This document shows positions 8,034-16,459 of a DNA stretch of 50,430 nucleotides, one piece after another; positions within the stretch are counted from its first letter, which is position 1, and each line of letters begins with the position of its first letter. The notes beneath the pieces are model-generated. The model was not told the origin of the DNA. It made no database searches and saw nothing but the letters and a program-made list of their open reading frames with translations. The position numbers and the translations under genes were made by a program. The stretch is taken from contig NZ_VTHJ01000057.1 in assembly GCF_008386495.1 (NCBI RefSeq), positions 1 to 50,430 of the forward strand. The letters are read 5' to 3'. The DNA is from Streptomyces tailanensis. Its GTDB lineage: Bacteria; Actinomycetota; Actinomycetes; Streptomycetales; Streptomycetaceae.

Positions 8034-8770
8034 CCCCGGCCGCACCGGGCACCGCGAGCACCGGCTTAAGCGTCGGCTTCGGTATACCCGGCTATGCGCA
8101 CCCCCTTGTCGCTCCGCTGGAATGGGACGAACTCACCCGTCCCGGCACCCCCTTGCACTGGGTCGTCCTGAACGTCTCCGACGGCCCCGGGATCCTTCCC
8201 GACCCGCGCTGTCTGGAGGCCTCGGGACGGCTGCGCAACGCGGGCGTCCGGGTCCTCGGCCACCTGGACCTGACCTACGGGGCGCGCGCCTTCGGCGAGA
8301 TCGTCGCCGACGCGCACCGCTACCTCGACTGGTATCAGGTCGACGGCTATCTCCTGGACCGCTGCCCCACCGAGCGCTCCACACTCCCCGAGATCGGCCG
8401 CACGGTCACCACACTCCGCGCGTTCCTCGGCGGCGGCCACCTCGTCCTCGGCCATGGCACCCACCCGCACCCCGGATATGCCGAGACCGCCGACCAGTTG
8501 GTCACCTTCTCCGGGTCCTGGAGCGACTACCGCTGGTCGCAGGCGGCCGAGTGGACCGCCGACCATCCGCCCGAGCGCTTCTGCCACCTCGTCCACGGCG
8601 TCCCCCGCGGTCACCTCGACGAGGCGCTGCGGATAGCCCGCTGGCAGGGCGCCGCCACGATCTACTTCACCGACCGCACCGATCGCGGTGGCCGGATCGA
8701 CCCCTGGGAGACGATGCCCGGCTACTGGGACGAAATCGTCTCGCTGGTTGGAACGGGTGTCTCGGAATGA
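8021..8770 (+). CDS. Spherulin-4 family protein (TIM-barrel, GH-like)
   Basis: A 249-residue protein starting GTG (VPYLTPAAPG), within the end of the epimerase gene. It matches the spherulation-specific family 4 type: GFGIPGYAHP at the N-terminus, GHLDLTYG near residue 87, and VDGYLLDRCPTE near residue 108 with acidic residues at strand ends as in related glycoside hydrolases. The family is related to the hydrolase part of PelA. No signal peptide is visible, so if it is a hydrolase it may act inside the cell or be exported otherwise. Activity is inferred. Confidence 0.8.
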   Translation: MPYLTPAAPGTASTGLSVGFGIPGYAHPLVAPLEWDELTRPGTPLHWVVLNVSDGPGILPDPRCLEASGRLRNAGVRVLGHLDLTYGARAFGEIVADAHRYLDWYQVDGYLLDRCPTERSTLPEIGRTVTTLRAFLGGGHLVLGHGTHPHPGYAETADQLVTFSGSWSDYRWSQAAEWTADHPPERFCHLVHGVPRGHLDEALRIARWQGAATIYFTDRTDRGGRIDPWETMPGYWDEIVSLVGTGVSE

Positions 8771-8789
8771 AAAAGGGCGTGGCAGTGTT
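8764..8789 (+). promoter_or_regulatory. SigR-type promoter of moeZ
   Basis: GGAAT (8764-8768), an 18-base spacer and GTT (8787-8789) match the consensus for SigR, the thiol-oxidative-stress sigma factor of Streptomyces (GGAAT-N18/19-GTT). Start of transcription is expected near 8795, leaving about 40 bases of leader. The -35 element overlaps the stop codon of the spherulin-4 gene. Confidence 0.75.
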
Positions 8790-8833
8790 ACGGGGAGAAC
8801 AACTGTAGTGATTGACCGACCAACGGAGTCCCC

Positions 8834-10012
8834 GTGTCGCTGCCACCCCTGGTCGAGCCCGCTTCCGAGCTCACCGTAGACGAGGTCCGCAGGTACTCCC
8901 GCCACCTGATCATCCCCGATGTCGGGATGGACGGGCAGAAGCGGCTGAAGAACGCCAAGGTGCTCTGTGTGGGCGCCGGCGGCCTGGGCTCGCCGGCGCT
9001 GATGTACCTCGCCGCGGCGGGCGTCGGGACGCTCGGCATCGTGGAGTTCGACGAGGTCGACGAGTCGAACCTGCAGCGCCAGATCATCCACAGCCAGGCC
9101 GACATCGGCCGCTCGAAGGCCGAGTCCGCGCGCGACTCCGTCCTCGGCATCAACCCGTACGTGAACGTGATCCTTCACGAAGAGCGGCTCGAGGCCGAGA
9201 ACGTGATGGACATCTTCAGCCAGTACGACCTGATCGTCGACGGCACGGACAACTTCGCGACCCGCTACCTGGTCAACGACGCCTGCGTGCTGCTGAACAA
9301 GCCGTACGTCTGGGGCTCGATCTACCGCTTCGACGGCCAGGCCTCCGTCTTCTGGTCCGAGTACGGCCCCTGCTACCGCTGCCTCTACCCGGAGCCCCCG
9401 CCGCCGGGCATGGTCCCCTCCTGCGCCGAGGGCGGCGTCCTGGGAGTGCTGTGCGCGTCCATCGGCTCCATCCAGGTCACCGAGGCCATCAAGGTCCTCA
9501 CCGGCACGGGCGAGCCCCTCGTCGGCCGACTGATGATCTACGACGCCCTGGAGATGCAGTACCGCCAGGTCAAGGTCCGCAAGGACCCGGGCTGCGCGGT
9601 CTGCGGCGGGAACCCGACTGTCACCGAGCTCATCGACTACGAGGCCTTCTGCGGCGTCGTCTCCGAGGAGGCCCAGGAGGCGGCCGCCGGCGCGACGATC
9701 ACTCCCAAGCAGCTCAAGGAGTGGATCGACGACGGTGAGAACATCGACATCATCGACGTCCGCGAGATCAACGAGTACGAGATCGTCTCCATCCCGGGCG
9801 CCAGGCTGATCCCGAAGAACGAGTTCCTCATGGGCACCGCCCTGGAGAGCCTCCCGCAGGACAAGAAGATCGTCCTGCACTGCAAGACGGGTGTCCGCAG
9901 TGCGGAGGTCCTCGCCGTCCTCAAGTCGGCCGGCTTCTCCGACGCCGTCCACGTCGGCGGCGGCGTGATCGGCTGGGTCAACCAGATCGAGCCGAACAAG
10001 CCGGTCTACTAG
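8834..10012 (+). CDS. moeZ: MoeZ, adenylyltransferase/sulfurtransferase
   Basis: A 392-residue ThiF/MoeB-type E1-like enzyme fused to rhodanese. The ATP-binding GAGGLGS loop is at about residues 47-53, the Arg/Gln-containing ESNLQRQ follows, two Cys pairs (CYRC, CAVC) form the zinc site, and the C-terminal rhodanese domain has the persulfide-forming Cys350 in HCKTGVRS. It adenylates the C-terminal Gly-Gly of ubiquitin-like sulfur carriers and then thiocarboxylates them, serving molybdopterin, cysteine, thiamine-type or secondary-metabolite sulfur incorporation. The GTG start follows a GGAG box. A SigR-type promoter upstream links it to thiol stress. moaE, encoding a likely downstream user, is at 42.3 kb. 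Confidence 0.95.
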   Translation: MSLPPLVEPASELTVDEVRRYSRHLIIPDVGMDGQKRLKNAKVLCVGAGGLGSPALMYLAAAGVGTLGIVEFDEVDESNLQRQIIHSQADIGRSKAESARDSVLGINPYVNVILHEERLEAENVMDIFSQYDLIVDGTDNFATRYLVNDACVLLNKPYVWGSIYRFDGQASVFWSEYGPCYRCLYPEPPPPGMVPSCAEGGVLGVLCASIGSIQVTEAIKVLTGTGEPLVGRLMIYDALEMQYRQVKVRKDPGCAVCGGNPTVTELIDYEAFCGVVSEEAQEAAAGATITPKQLKEWIDDGENIDIIDVREINEYEIVSIPGARLIPKNEFLMGTALESLPQDKKIVLHCKTGVRSAEVLAVLKSAGFSDAVHVGGGVIGWVNQIEPNKPVY

Positions 10013-10042
10013 GCACCCTCCCTCCCATAGGGACACGCCTTC

Positions 10043-10083
10043 CCGAGAGGGGCTCGGCATCACACGTGCCGGGCCCCTCTCGG
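10043..10083. terminator. Bidirectional terminator between convergent genes
   Basis: A 17-bp stem with one G-T wobble and a 7-base loop (left arm 10043-10059, right arm 10067-10083), between the convergent moeZ and lipoprotein peptidase genes. There is no T-tract on either side. Confidence 0.8.
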
Positions 10084-10119
10084 CTGCCGCACCGCCTACG
10101 CGCCTGGCTGCGGCGACGC

Positions 10120-11649
10120 CTACGCGCAGACCCTGCCGTCCTTCGGCACCGTCCCATCCAGCAGATACGCGTTCACCGTCGTGTCGACACAGCTGCTGCC
10201 GCTGCCGTACGCCCCATGGCCCTCGCCCTTCCAGGTGAGCACCACGCCGATGCCCTCGCCCAGTTCCTCCGCCATCTTCTGGGCACCCTCGTACGGTGTC
10301 GCCGGGTCCCCGGTGTTGCCCACCACCAGGACGGGCTCCGCTCCCGGTGCGCTCACCTCGGGGGAGTCGGTCTGCCCCGCCACCGGCCAGTCGTGGCACC
10401 AGCCCGCGGTGTCCCAGCCCAGGAACTCGCCGAAGACGGGCGAGATCTCCCGGAATTCCGGCAGCAGCTTCTTCGTCTCCTCGGACGTCGGCCGCTGCTT
10501 CTGGTCCAAGCACGATATGACCCGTTGGGAGTGGGTCGTCGTGCCGTAACGGCCCAAGGCGTCGCGCTCGTTGTAGCCGTCGGCGAGTGAGAGCAGCTCG
10601 GTGCCGTCCCCGTCCTCGGCCGCGTCGAGCGCGCTGGTCAGAGCCGGCCAGCTCTGCTCGCTGTAGAGCGGCAGGACGATGCCGGTGGTCGCCAGCGACT
10701 GGGTGAGCTCGCGGCCCGATGTCGTCGACAGCGGCTCGGCGTCGATCCGCTCCAGCAGGTTCGCGATCTTCTCTGTGCCCTCTTCCGGGTCCTGGCCGGT
10801 GGACTTGAGGTAGTTGTCGAGGGCGCGCTGGAAGCCCAGGGTCTGGTTCTTGGCGTGGCCGACCGCGTCGGCGGTCGGATCGACGACCGCGTCCAGCACC
10901 AGGCGTCCCACGTTCCTGGGGAACAGGTGGGCGTAGACGCCGCCCAGTTCGGTGCCGTACGAGATGCCGAAGTAGTGCATCTTGTCGTCGCCGAGGACCT
11001 GGCGCATGAGGTCCATGTCGCGGGCCGTCTCGGCGGTCGAGACATGCGCCATCAGCTTGCCCGCCGCCTTCTCGCAGCCCGCGCCGAAGTCGGCCGCGTC
11101 CTCGAAGAAGGCCGTCTCCTCGCCGGCGTCGTCCGGTGTGGCGTCCACCGACTCGGCCGCCTGGATCTCCTTGTCACTGCGGCAGCGCACGCCCTCGCTC
11201 CCGGCGACCCCGCGCGGATCCCAGCTCACCAGGTCGTACCGCTTGTGCAGTTCGCCCGTGACGCCGGCGTACGACGGCATCATGGAGATGCCGGAACCGC
11301 CCGGGCCGCCGAAGTTGAACAGCAGCGAGCCGAGACGTTCGCTCTCGTCGCCGGTCGCCTTGCTCCGGATCAGCGCGAGCCCGATCGTCTCCCCGTCGGG
11401 CTTCGCGTAGTCCAGAGGGACCTTCATCGTCGCGCACTGCCAGTCGTCGCCCGGCGCGGGCCCATCCGATGTGGCCTTACAGCGCCCCCAGTCGAGCTGC
11501 TGCGAGGCGAGCGAGGATGAGGCCGACGCCTCTGCGCCGTCCTTTCCATCGTTCTTCCCGTCGCTTGCCCCGTCGTCCGTGCCGCCGCTGCAACCGGCGA
11601 CCAGCAGCACCGCCGCGGCCAGAGCCGCTCCCCGTAGAAATCGCGTCAT
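10120..11649 (-). CDS. Secreted lipoprotein alpha/beta-hydrolase peptidase (Tap/Slp-like)
   Basis: A 509-residue exported lipoprotein with a lipobox LVAGC near residue 20 and a Gly/Asp/Ser-rich spacer. It belongs to the tripeptidyl aminopeptidase/SlpD-SlpE group: GGPGGSG oxyanion region, nucleophile in GISYGTELGG, acid in GNTGDPATPYEGA, and base in GEGHGAYGSG. The C-terminal Cys in the TAP-type tail is present (RVCA). It likely trims N-terminal peptides from extracellular proteins. I choose the ATG after GGGGGAAG rather than a GTG six bases upstream. It is paralogous to the next gene on the same strand. Confidence 0.9.
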   Translation of the reverse strand: MTRFLRGAALAAAVLLVAGCSGGTDDGASDGKNDGKDGAEASASSSLASQQLDWGRCKATSDGPAPGDDWQCATMKVPLDYAKPDGETIGLALIRSKATGDESERLGSLLFNFGGPGGSGISMMPSYAGVTGELHKRYDLVSWDPRGVAGSEGVRCRSDKEIQAAESVDATPDDAGEETAFFEDAADFGAGCEKAAGKLMAHVSTAETARDMDLMRQVLGDDKMHYFGISYGTELGGVYAHLFPRNVGRLVLDAVVDPTADAVGHAKNQTLGFQRALDNYLKSTGQDPEEGTEKIANLLERIDAEPLSTTSGRELTQSLATTGIVLPLYSEQSWPALTSALDAAEDGDGTELLSLADGYNERDALGRYGTTTHSQRVISCLDQKQRPTSEETKKLLPEFREISPVFGEFLGWDTAGWCHDWPVAGQTDSPEVSAPGAEPVLVVGNTGDPATPYEGAQKMAEELGEGIGVVLTWKGEGHGAYGSGSSCVDTTVNAYLLDGTVPKDGRVCA

Positions 11650-11740
11650 GAACACTTCCCCCCTCGCGATACCGCTCGCCGCATGTCGTGAATGACAGTC
11701 ATGCCATGGTATGCGGACTGCCGGAAACGGCGATGCGGCC

Positions 11741-11749
11741 TGTGGATAA
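11741..11749 (-). promoter_or_regulatory. DnaA-box-like site
   Basis: TGTGGATAA (TTATCCACA on the minus strand), identical to the strongest E. coli DnaA box, in the 117-bp gap between the two lipoprotein peptidase genes. One of three intergenic DnaA-box sequences in the window. Binding is not shown. Confidence 0.4.
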
Positions 11750-11766
11750 CTTTCTGACCTGCGATT

Positions 11767-13317
11767 TCATGCGCAGACGGTGCCGACTCTCGGTACCTTC
11801 CCCGCCAACAGATAGCCGTTCACGGCCGCCCGCACGCAGGCATTCCCGCTGCCGTACGCACCGTGCCCCTGCCCCTTGTACGTCAGCTCGACGCCGACTC
11901 CCTCACCGAGTGCCTCGACCATTTTCCGCGCGCCCTCGTACGGCGTGGCCGGATCGCCCGTATTGCCGATCACAAGGATCGGTGCCGAGCCGGGCGCGCT
12001 CACGTCGGGGTGGTCGGCCGCGCCGGGGACCGCCCAGCCGGTGCAGGTGAGCATGGACCAGGCAAGCCAGTCACCGAAGACGGGAGAGGCGGCCCGGAAT
12101 GCGGCCTGCTTCGCCTCCACGTCCTCGGCGGTGTACCGCGGCTTCTCGTCCGCGCAGTTGATGGAGACGTTCGCCGCGCTGAGGTTGCTGTACTCGCCGT
12201 TCTCGCCGCGCCCGATCATCAGGTCGGACATCAGCATCAGCAGCCGGCCGTCCCCGTTGTACGCCTGCTCGAGTCCTTGGGTCAGATACGGCCAGAAGTC
12301 CTGCGAGTACAGGGCCTGGGCGATGCCGGTGGTCGCGGCGTACTCGGTCAGCTCGCGAGGGAAGATGCCGCGGATCGGCTTGCTGTCGAGGTCCTTCAGC
12401 AGCTTTCTGATCCGGTCCTCGACGTCCTGCGCGCTGTCGCCGACCGGGCAGCCCTCCTTCTTCTCCACACAGTTCCGCGCGTAGTTGTCGAGGGCGAGCT
12501 GGAAGCCCTTGGCCTGTCCGAGGGACCCCTGCTCGGGGTTCTGTGTGGGGTCGACGACCGCGTCGAACACCGCCCGTCCGACGTTCTTGGGGAACAGGTG
12601 GGCGTAGACGCCGCCGAGTTCGGTGCCGTAGGAGATGCCGAAGTAGTGCATCTTGTCGTCGCCGAGCACCCGGCGCATGAGGTCCATGTCGCGGGCGGCG
12701 TCGGTCGTGCGGACGTACGGCAGGGTCTTCTCGGAGTTCTTCTCGCAGGCCGCGTTGAACGCTTTCGTGTTGTCAAGGAACTCCGTCCGCTCGGCCGCGT
12801 CGTCCGGTGTCAGGTCCTGCTGGAAGTACTCGTCGAGTTGCTCGTCGTCCTCGCACTTGACGCCCGCGCTGCGGCCGACGCCGCGTGGATCGAAGCTCAC
12901 CAGGTCGTAGCGGGTGCGCAGCTTCGCGTACTGCTCGCCGAAGCTGGGGAGGGTCTTGACGCCCGAGCCGCCCGGGCCGCCGAAGTTGAAGACGAGCGAG
13001 CCGATGCGTTCGTTCCGCGCGCCGCTCGATCGGGCACGGATCAGCGCGATGCGGATTGTGTCGCCCTCGGGCTCGCTCCAGTCCAGGGGTACCTTCATGG
13101 TCGCGCACTCCCAGACGTCGCCGTCGGGCAGTGGGGAGGGGGCGGTACCGCCGCCCTCGGACGCCGACGGCGCCGGGCACGTTTCCCAGCGGAGCTTCTG
13201 GGCCGTCAGATCTTCGTCCCCGCCCTTGGCCTCGCCGCCGCAGCCCGCCCCCGACAGGGACAGCAGGACGGCGGTGGCGGTCAGGGCGACGGCACGCAGC
13301 CGGGACGAGGTGGACAT
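11767..13317 (-). CDS. Secreted lipoprotein alpha/beta-hydrolase peptidase, paralogue
   Basis: A 516-residue paralogue of the neighbouring gene, with long shared stretches around the nucleophile (GDDKMHYFGISYGTELGG) and the acid (GNTGDPATPYEGARKM). Lipobox SGAGC is near residue 26. Catalytic Ser, Asp and His (GQGHGAYG) are retained. It differs mainly in the middle lid region, which has extra Cys residues (NCVEKKEGC), suggesting a disulfide and a different substrate range. An ATG at 13326 (MGAM) is an alternative start; no strong ribosome binding site decides between them. Tandem duplication is the simplest origin of the pair. Confidence 0.88.
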   Translation of the reverse strand: MSTSSRLRAVALTATAVLLSLSGAGCGGEAKGGDEDLTAQKLRWETCPAPSASEGGGTAPSPLPDGDVWECATMKVPLDWSEPEGDTIRIALIRARSSGARNERIGSLVFNFGGPGGSGVKTLPSFGEQYAKLRTRYDLVSFDPRGVGRSAGVKCEDDEQLDEYFQQDLTPDDAAERTEFLDNTKAFNAACEKNSEKTLPYVRTTDAARDMDLMRRVLGDDKMHYFGISYGTELGGVYAHLFPKNVGRAVFDAVVDPTQNPEQGSLGQAKGFQLALDNYARNCVEKKEGCPVGDSAQDVEDRIRKLLKDLDSKPIRGIFPRELTEYAATTGIAQALYSQDFWPYLTQGLEQAYNGDGRLLMLMSDLMIGRGENGEYSNLSAANVSINCADEKPRYTAEDVEAKQAAFRAASPVFGDWLAWSMLTCTGWAVPGAADHPDVSAPGSAPILVIGNTGDPATPYEGARKMVEALGEGVGVELTYKGQGHGAYGSGNACVRAAVNGYLLAGKVPRVGTVCA

Positions 13318-13391
13318 GGCTCCCATCCTGGAGCCGCTCGGAGCGGTGCGCTCGGGGCGCGGGCCGTGCGGGTGAGGCACAGGACGCGCCT

Positions 13392-13433
13392 TCACGCGCG
13401 CGTGAGGCACAGTCGGCCGGTACGCGCGCGTAC
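13392..13433. repeat. Pair of 14-bp CG palindromes in intergenic region
   Basis: TCACGCGCGCGTGA (13392-13405) and GTACGCGCGCGTAC (13420-13433) share the core ACGCGCGCGT, with centres 28 bp apart, upstream of the second peptidase gene on the minus strand and right after the stop of the LPG-synthase-like gene. They could be an operator for a dimeric regulator or part of termination. A related half-palindrome is at 35595-35608. Confidence 0.5.
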
Positions 13434-13439
13434 GCCCCT

Positions 13440-16274
13440 CTAGAGTGCGCCCTTGCGCGACAGCTGGTTGAAGGCAAGCCATCCCGGCAGCACGGGCAGC
13501 CACAGGGTCAGCAGTCGGAACAGCAGCACCGCGGGAGCGGCGACCTCCAAGGGGAGCCCCACGGCGGTCAGACCGAACGTCAGGGTGGCCTCGACGGCGC
13601 CCACGCCGCCCGGCGTCGGCGCCGCGGACCCCAGCGCGTTGCCCGCTAGGAAGACGACGGCGACGCTGGCGATGCTGATCGACGCGGTCTCGTTGCCGAA
13701 GGCGCGGATCGAGGCGTCCAGGCACATCACGAAGCAGCCGGTGAGCAGCAGCATGCCACCGATGCCGGTGACCAGCTTCTGCGGCCGCTGGAGCACGTCG
13801 AGCATGCGCGGCACGACACCGGCGAAGAGCGACCGCACGCGCGTGACGACGAACTTGCGCAGGAACGGGATCGACGTCACCACCAGGACGAGCACCGCGA
13901 CCGTCAACAGGCCCGCGATCACGGTGCGGGACGGTGACAGGGACGGCGTCTTCTCGGTGCCGGTCAGATAGCCGAAGGCGAGCAGCATCAGGATGTGGCA
14001 GCCGAGCCCGAACAGCTGCGACGCGCCAACACTCGCCACCGCGAGCCCCGGCCGCACCCCCGCGCGCTGCAGGAAGCGCGTGTTGAGCGCCACGCCGCCC
14101 ACCGCGGCCGGCGCCACGATCTTCACGAACGACCCGGCGACCTGCGCGACCACCGTCCGCAGGAACGGCACCCGTTCCGGTACGAAGCCCAGCAGGGCCA
14201 TCGCCGCCGCGACGTAGCTCAACGCCGAGAACAACACGGCCGCGGCGACCCAGCCCCACTCGGCGTTCTCGATGAGCGGCCCGAACTTGATGTGGGTGAG
14301 CTGGGTCAGCAGGAAGTACGCGCCGATGGCACCGGCGATGAGACTGATCAGTGTGCGCGGTTTGACCCGTTCCAGACGGGCCGGTTCGACCGGTGCCTGG
14401 GGCCTGATCAGCAGCACCTGGTGGCGGATCTGGGTGAGCAGGTCCTCCTCGCGGGCGCCCTCCAGGGCCTCGTCGATCGTCCGCTTCTGGGCCCGCTGCT
14501 CGGCGCGTACGGCCTTCTTGTCGGCCTTGCCGGGCTCGGCGGCCTCCTTGTGCTCCTCCGCGCGGGCCTGCTTGGCCAGCTGGGACGCCTCCAGGACTGC
14601 CTCACGCTGGCGTGCCGCCCGCTCCCGGGCCAGCCTGCGCAGGGTCGCGCGTGTGGAGCGCGACAGCGCGATGGGCTGCAGCATCGGCAGGCAGCCGGCC
14701 ACCAGGTCGGGCCCGAGCACGCTCACCGCCGAGGCCACCGCACGCTCGGCACCCACGCGCAGGCCCAGCGTCGTCAGCAGCTGGGAGACGTCCATGCGCA
14801 GCACCAGATCGCCGGCCGCGATCTCGCCGACGCGCAGATCGGTGAGGATCACCGTGCCGGAACGATCCACCAGGATCGCGTCGCCCACCAGCCTGCGGTG
14901 TGCGATGCGCCGCGACTGCAGGGCCTTCACCTGGAGCCAGGTGTCGCGCAGCAGTTCGTCGGTGACCTCCTCGTCCGCCAGCGAGTCCAGGGTGCGCCCG
15001 CCGGAGTGCTCGTAGACGAGCATGACGGCGTCCGGCCCGAGCTCGGAGGTCGCGATCAACTTGGGCGCGTTGGCGCCGGCCGCGATGGCCGCGTACGCGA
15101 GGAGGGCCTCCTGCTCCAGGGCCTGGCGCAGGGACTGCAGGCTGCGGCGCGTGGTGATGCCGCGCAGCGTCAGCCGCCGCCAGACCCGGTAGAAGAAGCC
15201 CTGAGCCTGCTGCTCCCGGTCGACCACGGTGACGTCCAGCGGTGGGCCGTCCTCCAGGGTCACGAAGTACCGGCGGCCCCGGTCGCCGCCCTCCGCCGTG
15301 TCCGAGGCATCCTCGCGGGCCGCGCTGACCGGCTTGAAGCCGACGCGCCTGAGGCCCGCCATCAGCGTCCGTCCCGTGGGCCGTACGTTCGGTGAGCCGA
15401 CCGCGTACAGCGTCCCGTAGGCGACGGTCCAGCCGATCAGCACCGTCAGGATGATGGAGAACGGTGTCGTGTAGCCGGCGACCAGCATCGAGAAGGCGTC
15501 CAGCAGCAGCACGATCCACAGCACCGCGCGCCAGCGAGGTCTGCGGGACATGCCGACGGCGGTCATGTACGCGATGACCGGCGCCAGATAGCCGTGCACG
15601 GGGTCCGTGAGGGCGTTGATGTCACCGGGGGAGGGCTGGGTGAGCGCCTCCTGGATCGAGTCGGGGGCGGCTCGGGCGACCCAGAGGTCGGTCGCGAGCG
15701 TCACCCCGTGGGCCAGGACCGCCGCGAGGACACCGTCGGCGATGCGCAGTCCGTCCCGCTTGATCAGCCGCTCGATCGCGAAGGCGACCGGCACCAGCAG
15801 GATCGCGATGCTCGACCCGAGGCCCGCGAGCTTGATCAACAGGTCGGGCGCCTGCCCTGTCCCCTTGTTGATGTCCTGCTCGAGCCCCGAGGTGGTGCCG
15901 TGCGCGAACGCGGCGATCGCCAGCAGGACGATGACCCCGAGGATGCCGACCGAGAGCCGCATGAGGTCGGAGGGACGGTGCACGCGCGCGGGGAGCAGCG
16001 GTTCGTCGCCCTCGACCTCGTCGGCATGGGCGTAGTCCGGGTTGTCCTCGCGCTGCCCGACCTGCGGTTTCTTGCTTTCAGGTGTCTTATCGGCCGTCTT
16101 GGGGGAGGGCGTTTTCCAGGAGGGTGGGGCGGTTTCTGGGTTCTTCCGGGAGGCGGGTTCCGTGCCCTTGTCGTCCCCGTCGGCAGTGTCCGGAGTGGTG
16201 TCGGCGGTGTCCGGGCGCGACGAGGCGTCAGAGGTGCCCGCCGCGTCATCGGGGTGCACGCTCTGCTGCTTCAT
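13440..16274 (-). CDS. LPG-synthase-type membrane protein with degenerate kinase domain
   Basis: A 944-residue membrane protein. Residues 1-100 are acidic/Pro-rich and disordered; several membrane helices follow (about 105-320); then a soluble region (about 330-620) with a protein-kinase-like fold and a charged coiled coil; then the C-terminal lysylphosphatidylglycerol synthase/UPF0104 transmembrane domain (about 650-940). The kinase-like core is degenerate: HRD reads His459-Arg-Arg461, the metal-binding Asn is Ala466, and DFG reads Asp479-Leu-Arg481, so it is probably a pseudokinase. No aminoacyl-transferase domain is present, so it is more likely a flippase-type or lipid-sensing protein than an MprF synthase. 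I choose the ATG of MKQQSV; a GTG 24 bases upstream is possible. Confidence 0.82.
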   Translation of the reverse strand: MKQQSVHPDDAAGTSDASSRPDTADTTPDTADGDDKGTEPASRKNPETAPPSWKTPSPKTADKTPESKKPQVGQREDNPDYAHADEVEGDEPLLPARVHRPSDLMRLSVGILGVIVLLAIAAFAHGTTSGLEQDINKGTGQAPDLLIKLAGLGSSIAILLVPVAFAIERLIKRDGLRIADGVLAAVLAHGVTLATDLWVARAAPDSIQEALTQPSPGDINALTDPVHGYLAPVIAYMTAVGMSRRPRWRAVLWIVLLLDAFSMLVAGYTTPFSIILTVLIGWTVAYGTLYAVGSPNVRPTGRTLMAGLRRVGFKPVSAAREDASDTAEGGDRGRRYFVTLEDGPPLDVTVVDREQQAQGFFYRVWRRLTLRGITTRRSLQSLRQALEQEALLAYAAIAAGANAPKLIATSELGPDAVMLVYEHSGGRTLDSLADEEVTDELLRDTWLQVKALQSRRIAHRRLVGDAILVDRSGTVILTDLRVGEIAAGDLVLRMDVSQLLTTLGLRVGAERAVASAVSVLGPDLVAGCLPMLQPIALSRSTRATLRRLARERAARQREAVLEASQLAKQARAEEHKEAAEPGKADKKAVRAEQRAQKRTIDEALEGAREEDLLTQIRHQVLLIRPQAPVEPARLERVKPRTLISLIAGAIGAYFLLTQLTHIKFGPLIENAEWGWVAAAVLFSALSYVAAAMALLGFVPERVPFLRTVVAQVAGSFVKIVAPAAVGGVALNTRFLQRAGVRPGLAVASVGASQLFGLGCHILMLLAFGYLTGTEKTPSLSPSRTVIAGLLTVAVLVLVVTSIPFLRKFVVTRVRSLFAGVVPRMLDVLQRPQKLVTGIGGMLLLTGCFVMCLDASIRAFGNETASISIASVAVVFLAGNALGSAAPTPGGVGAVEATLTFGLTAVGLPLEVAAPAVLLFRLLTLWLPVLPGWLAFNQLSRKGAL

Positions 16275-16459
16275 CGTCTCTTCGTGGTCTCGTATCACCA
16301 GTCACCGCCCGCACGATGGTGGCATGCCCGGCGGGCACACAGGGGCATCAGGGTGCAATGCGGGGGCGCACAGTCTGCCCGAAGACCGTCCCCGGGGCGA
16401 GGGACGCACGCGTCGGTCGCCACCTCCCATTGTCGGTGGGGTGCGGCAGGATGGGGCGG

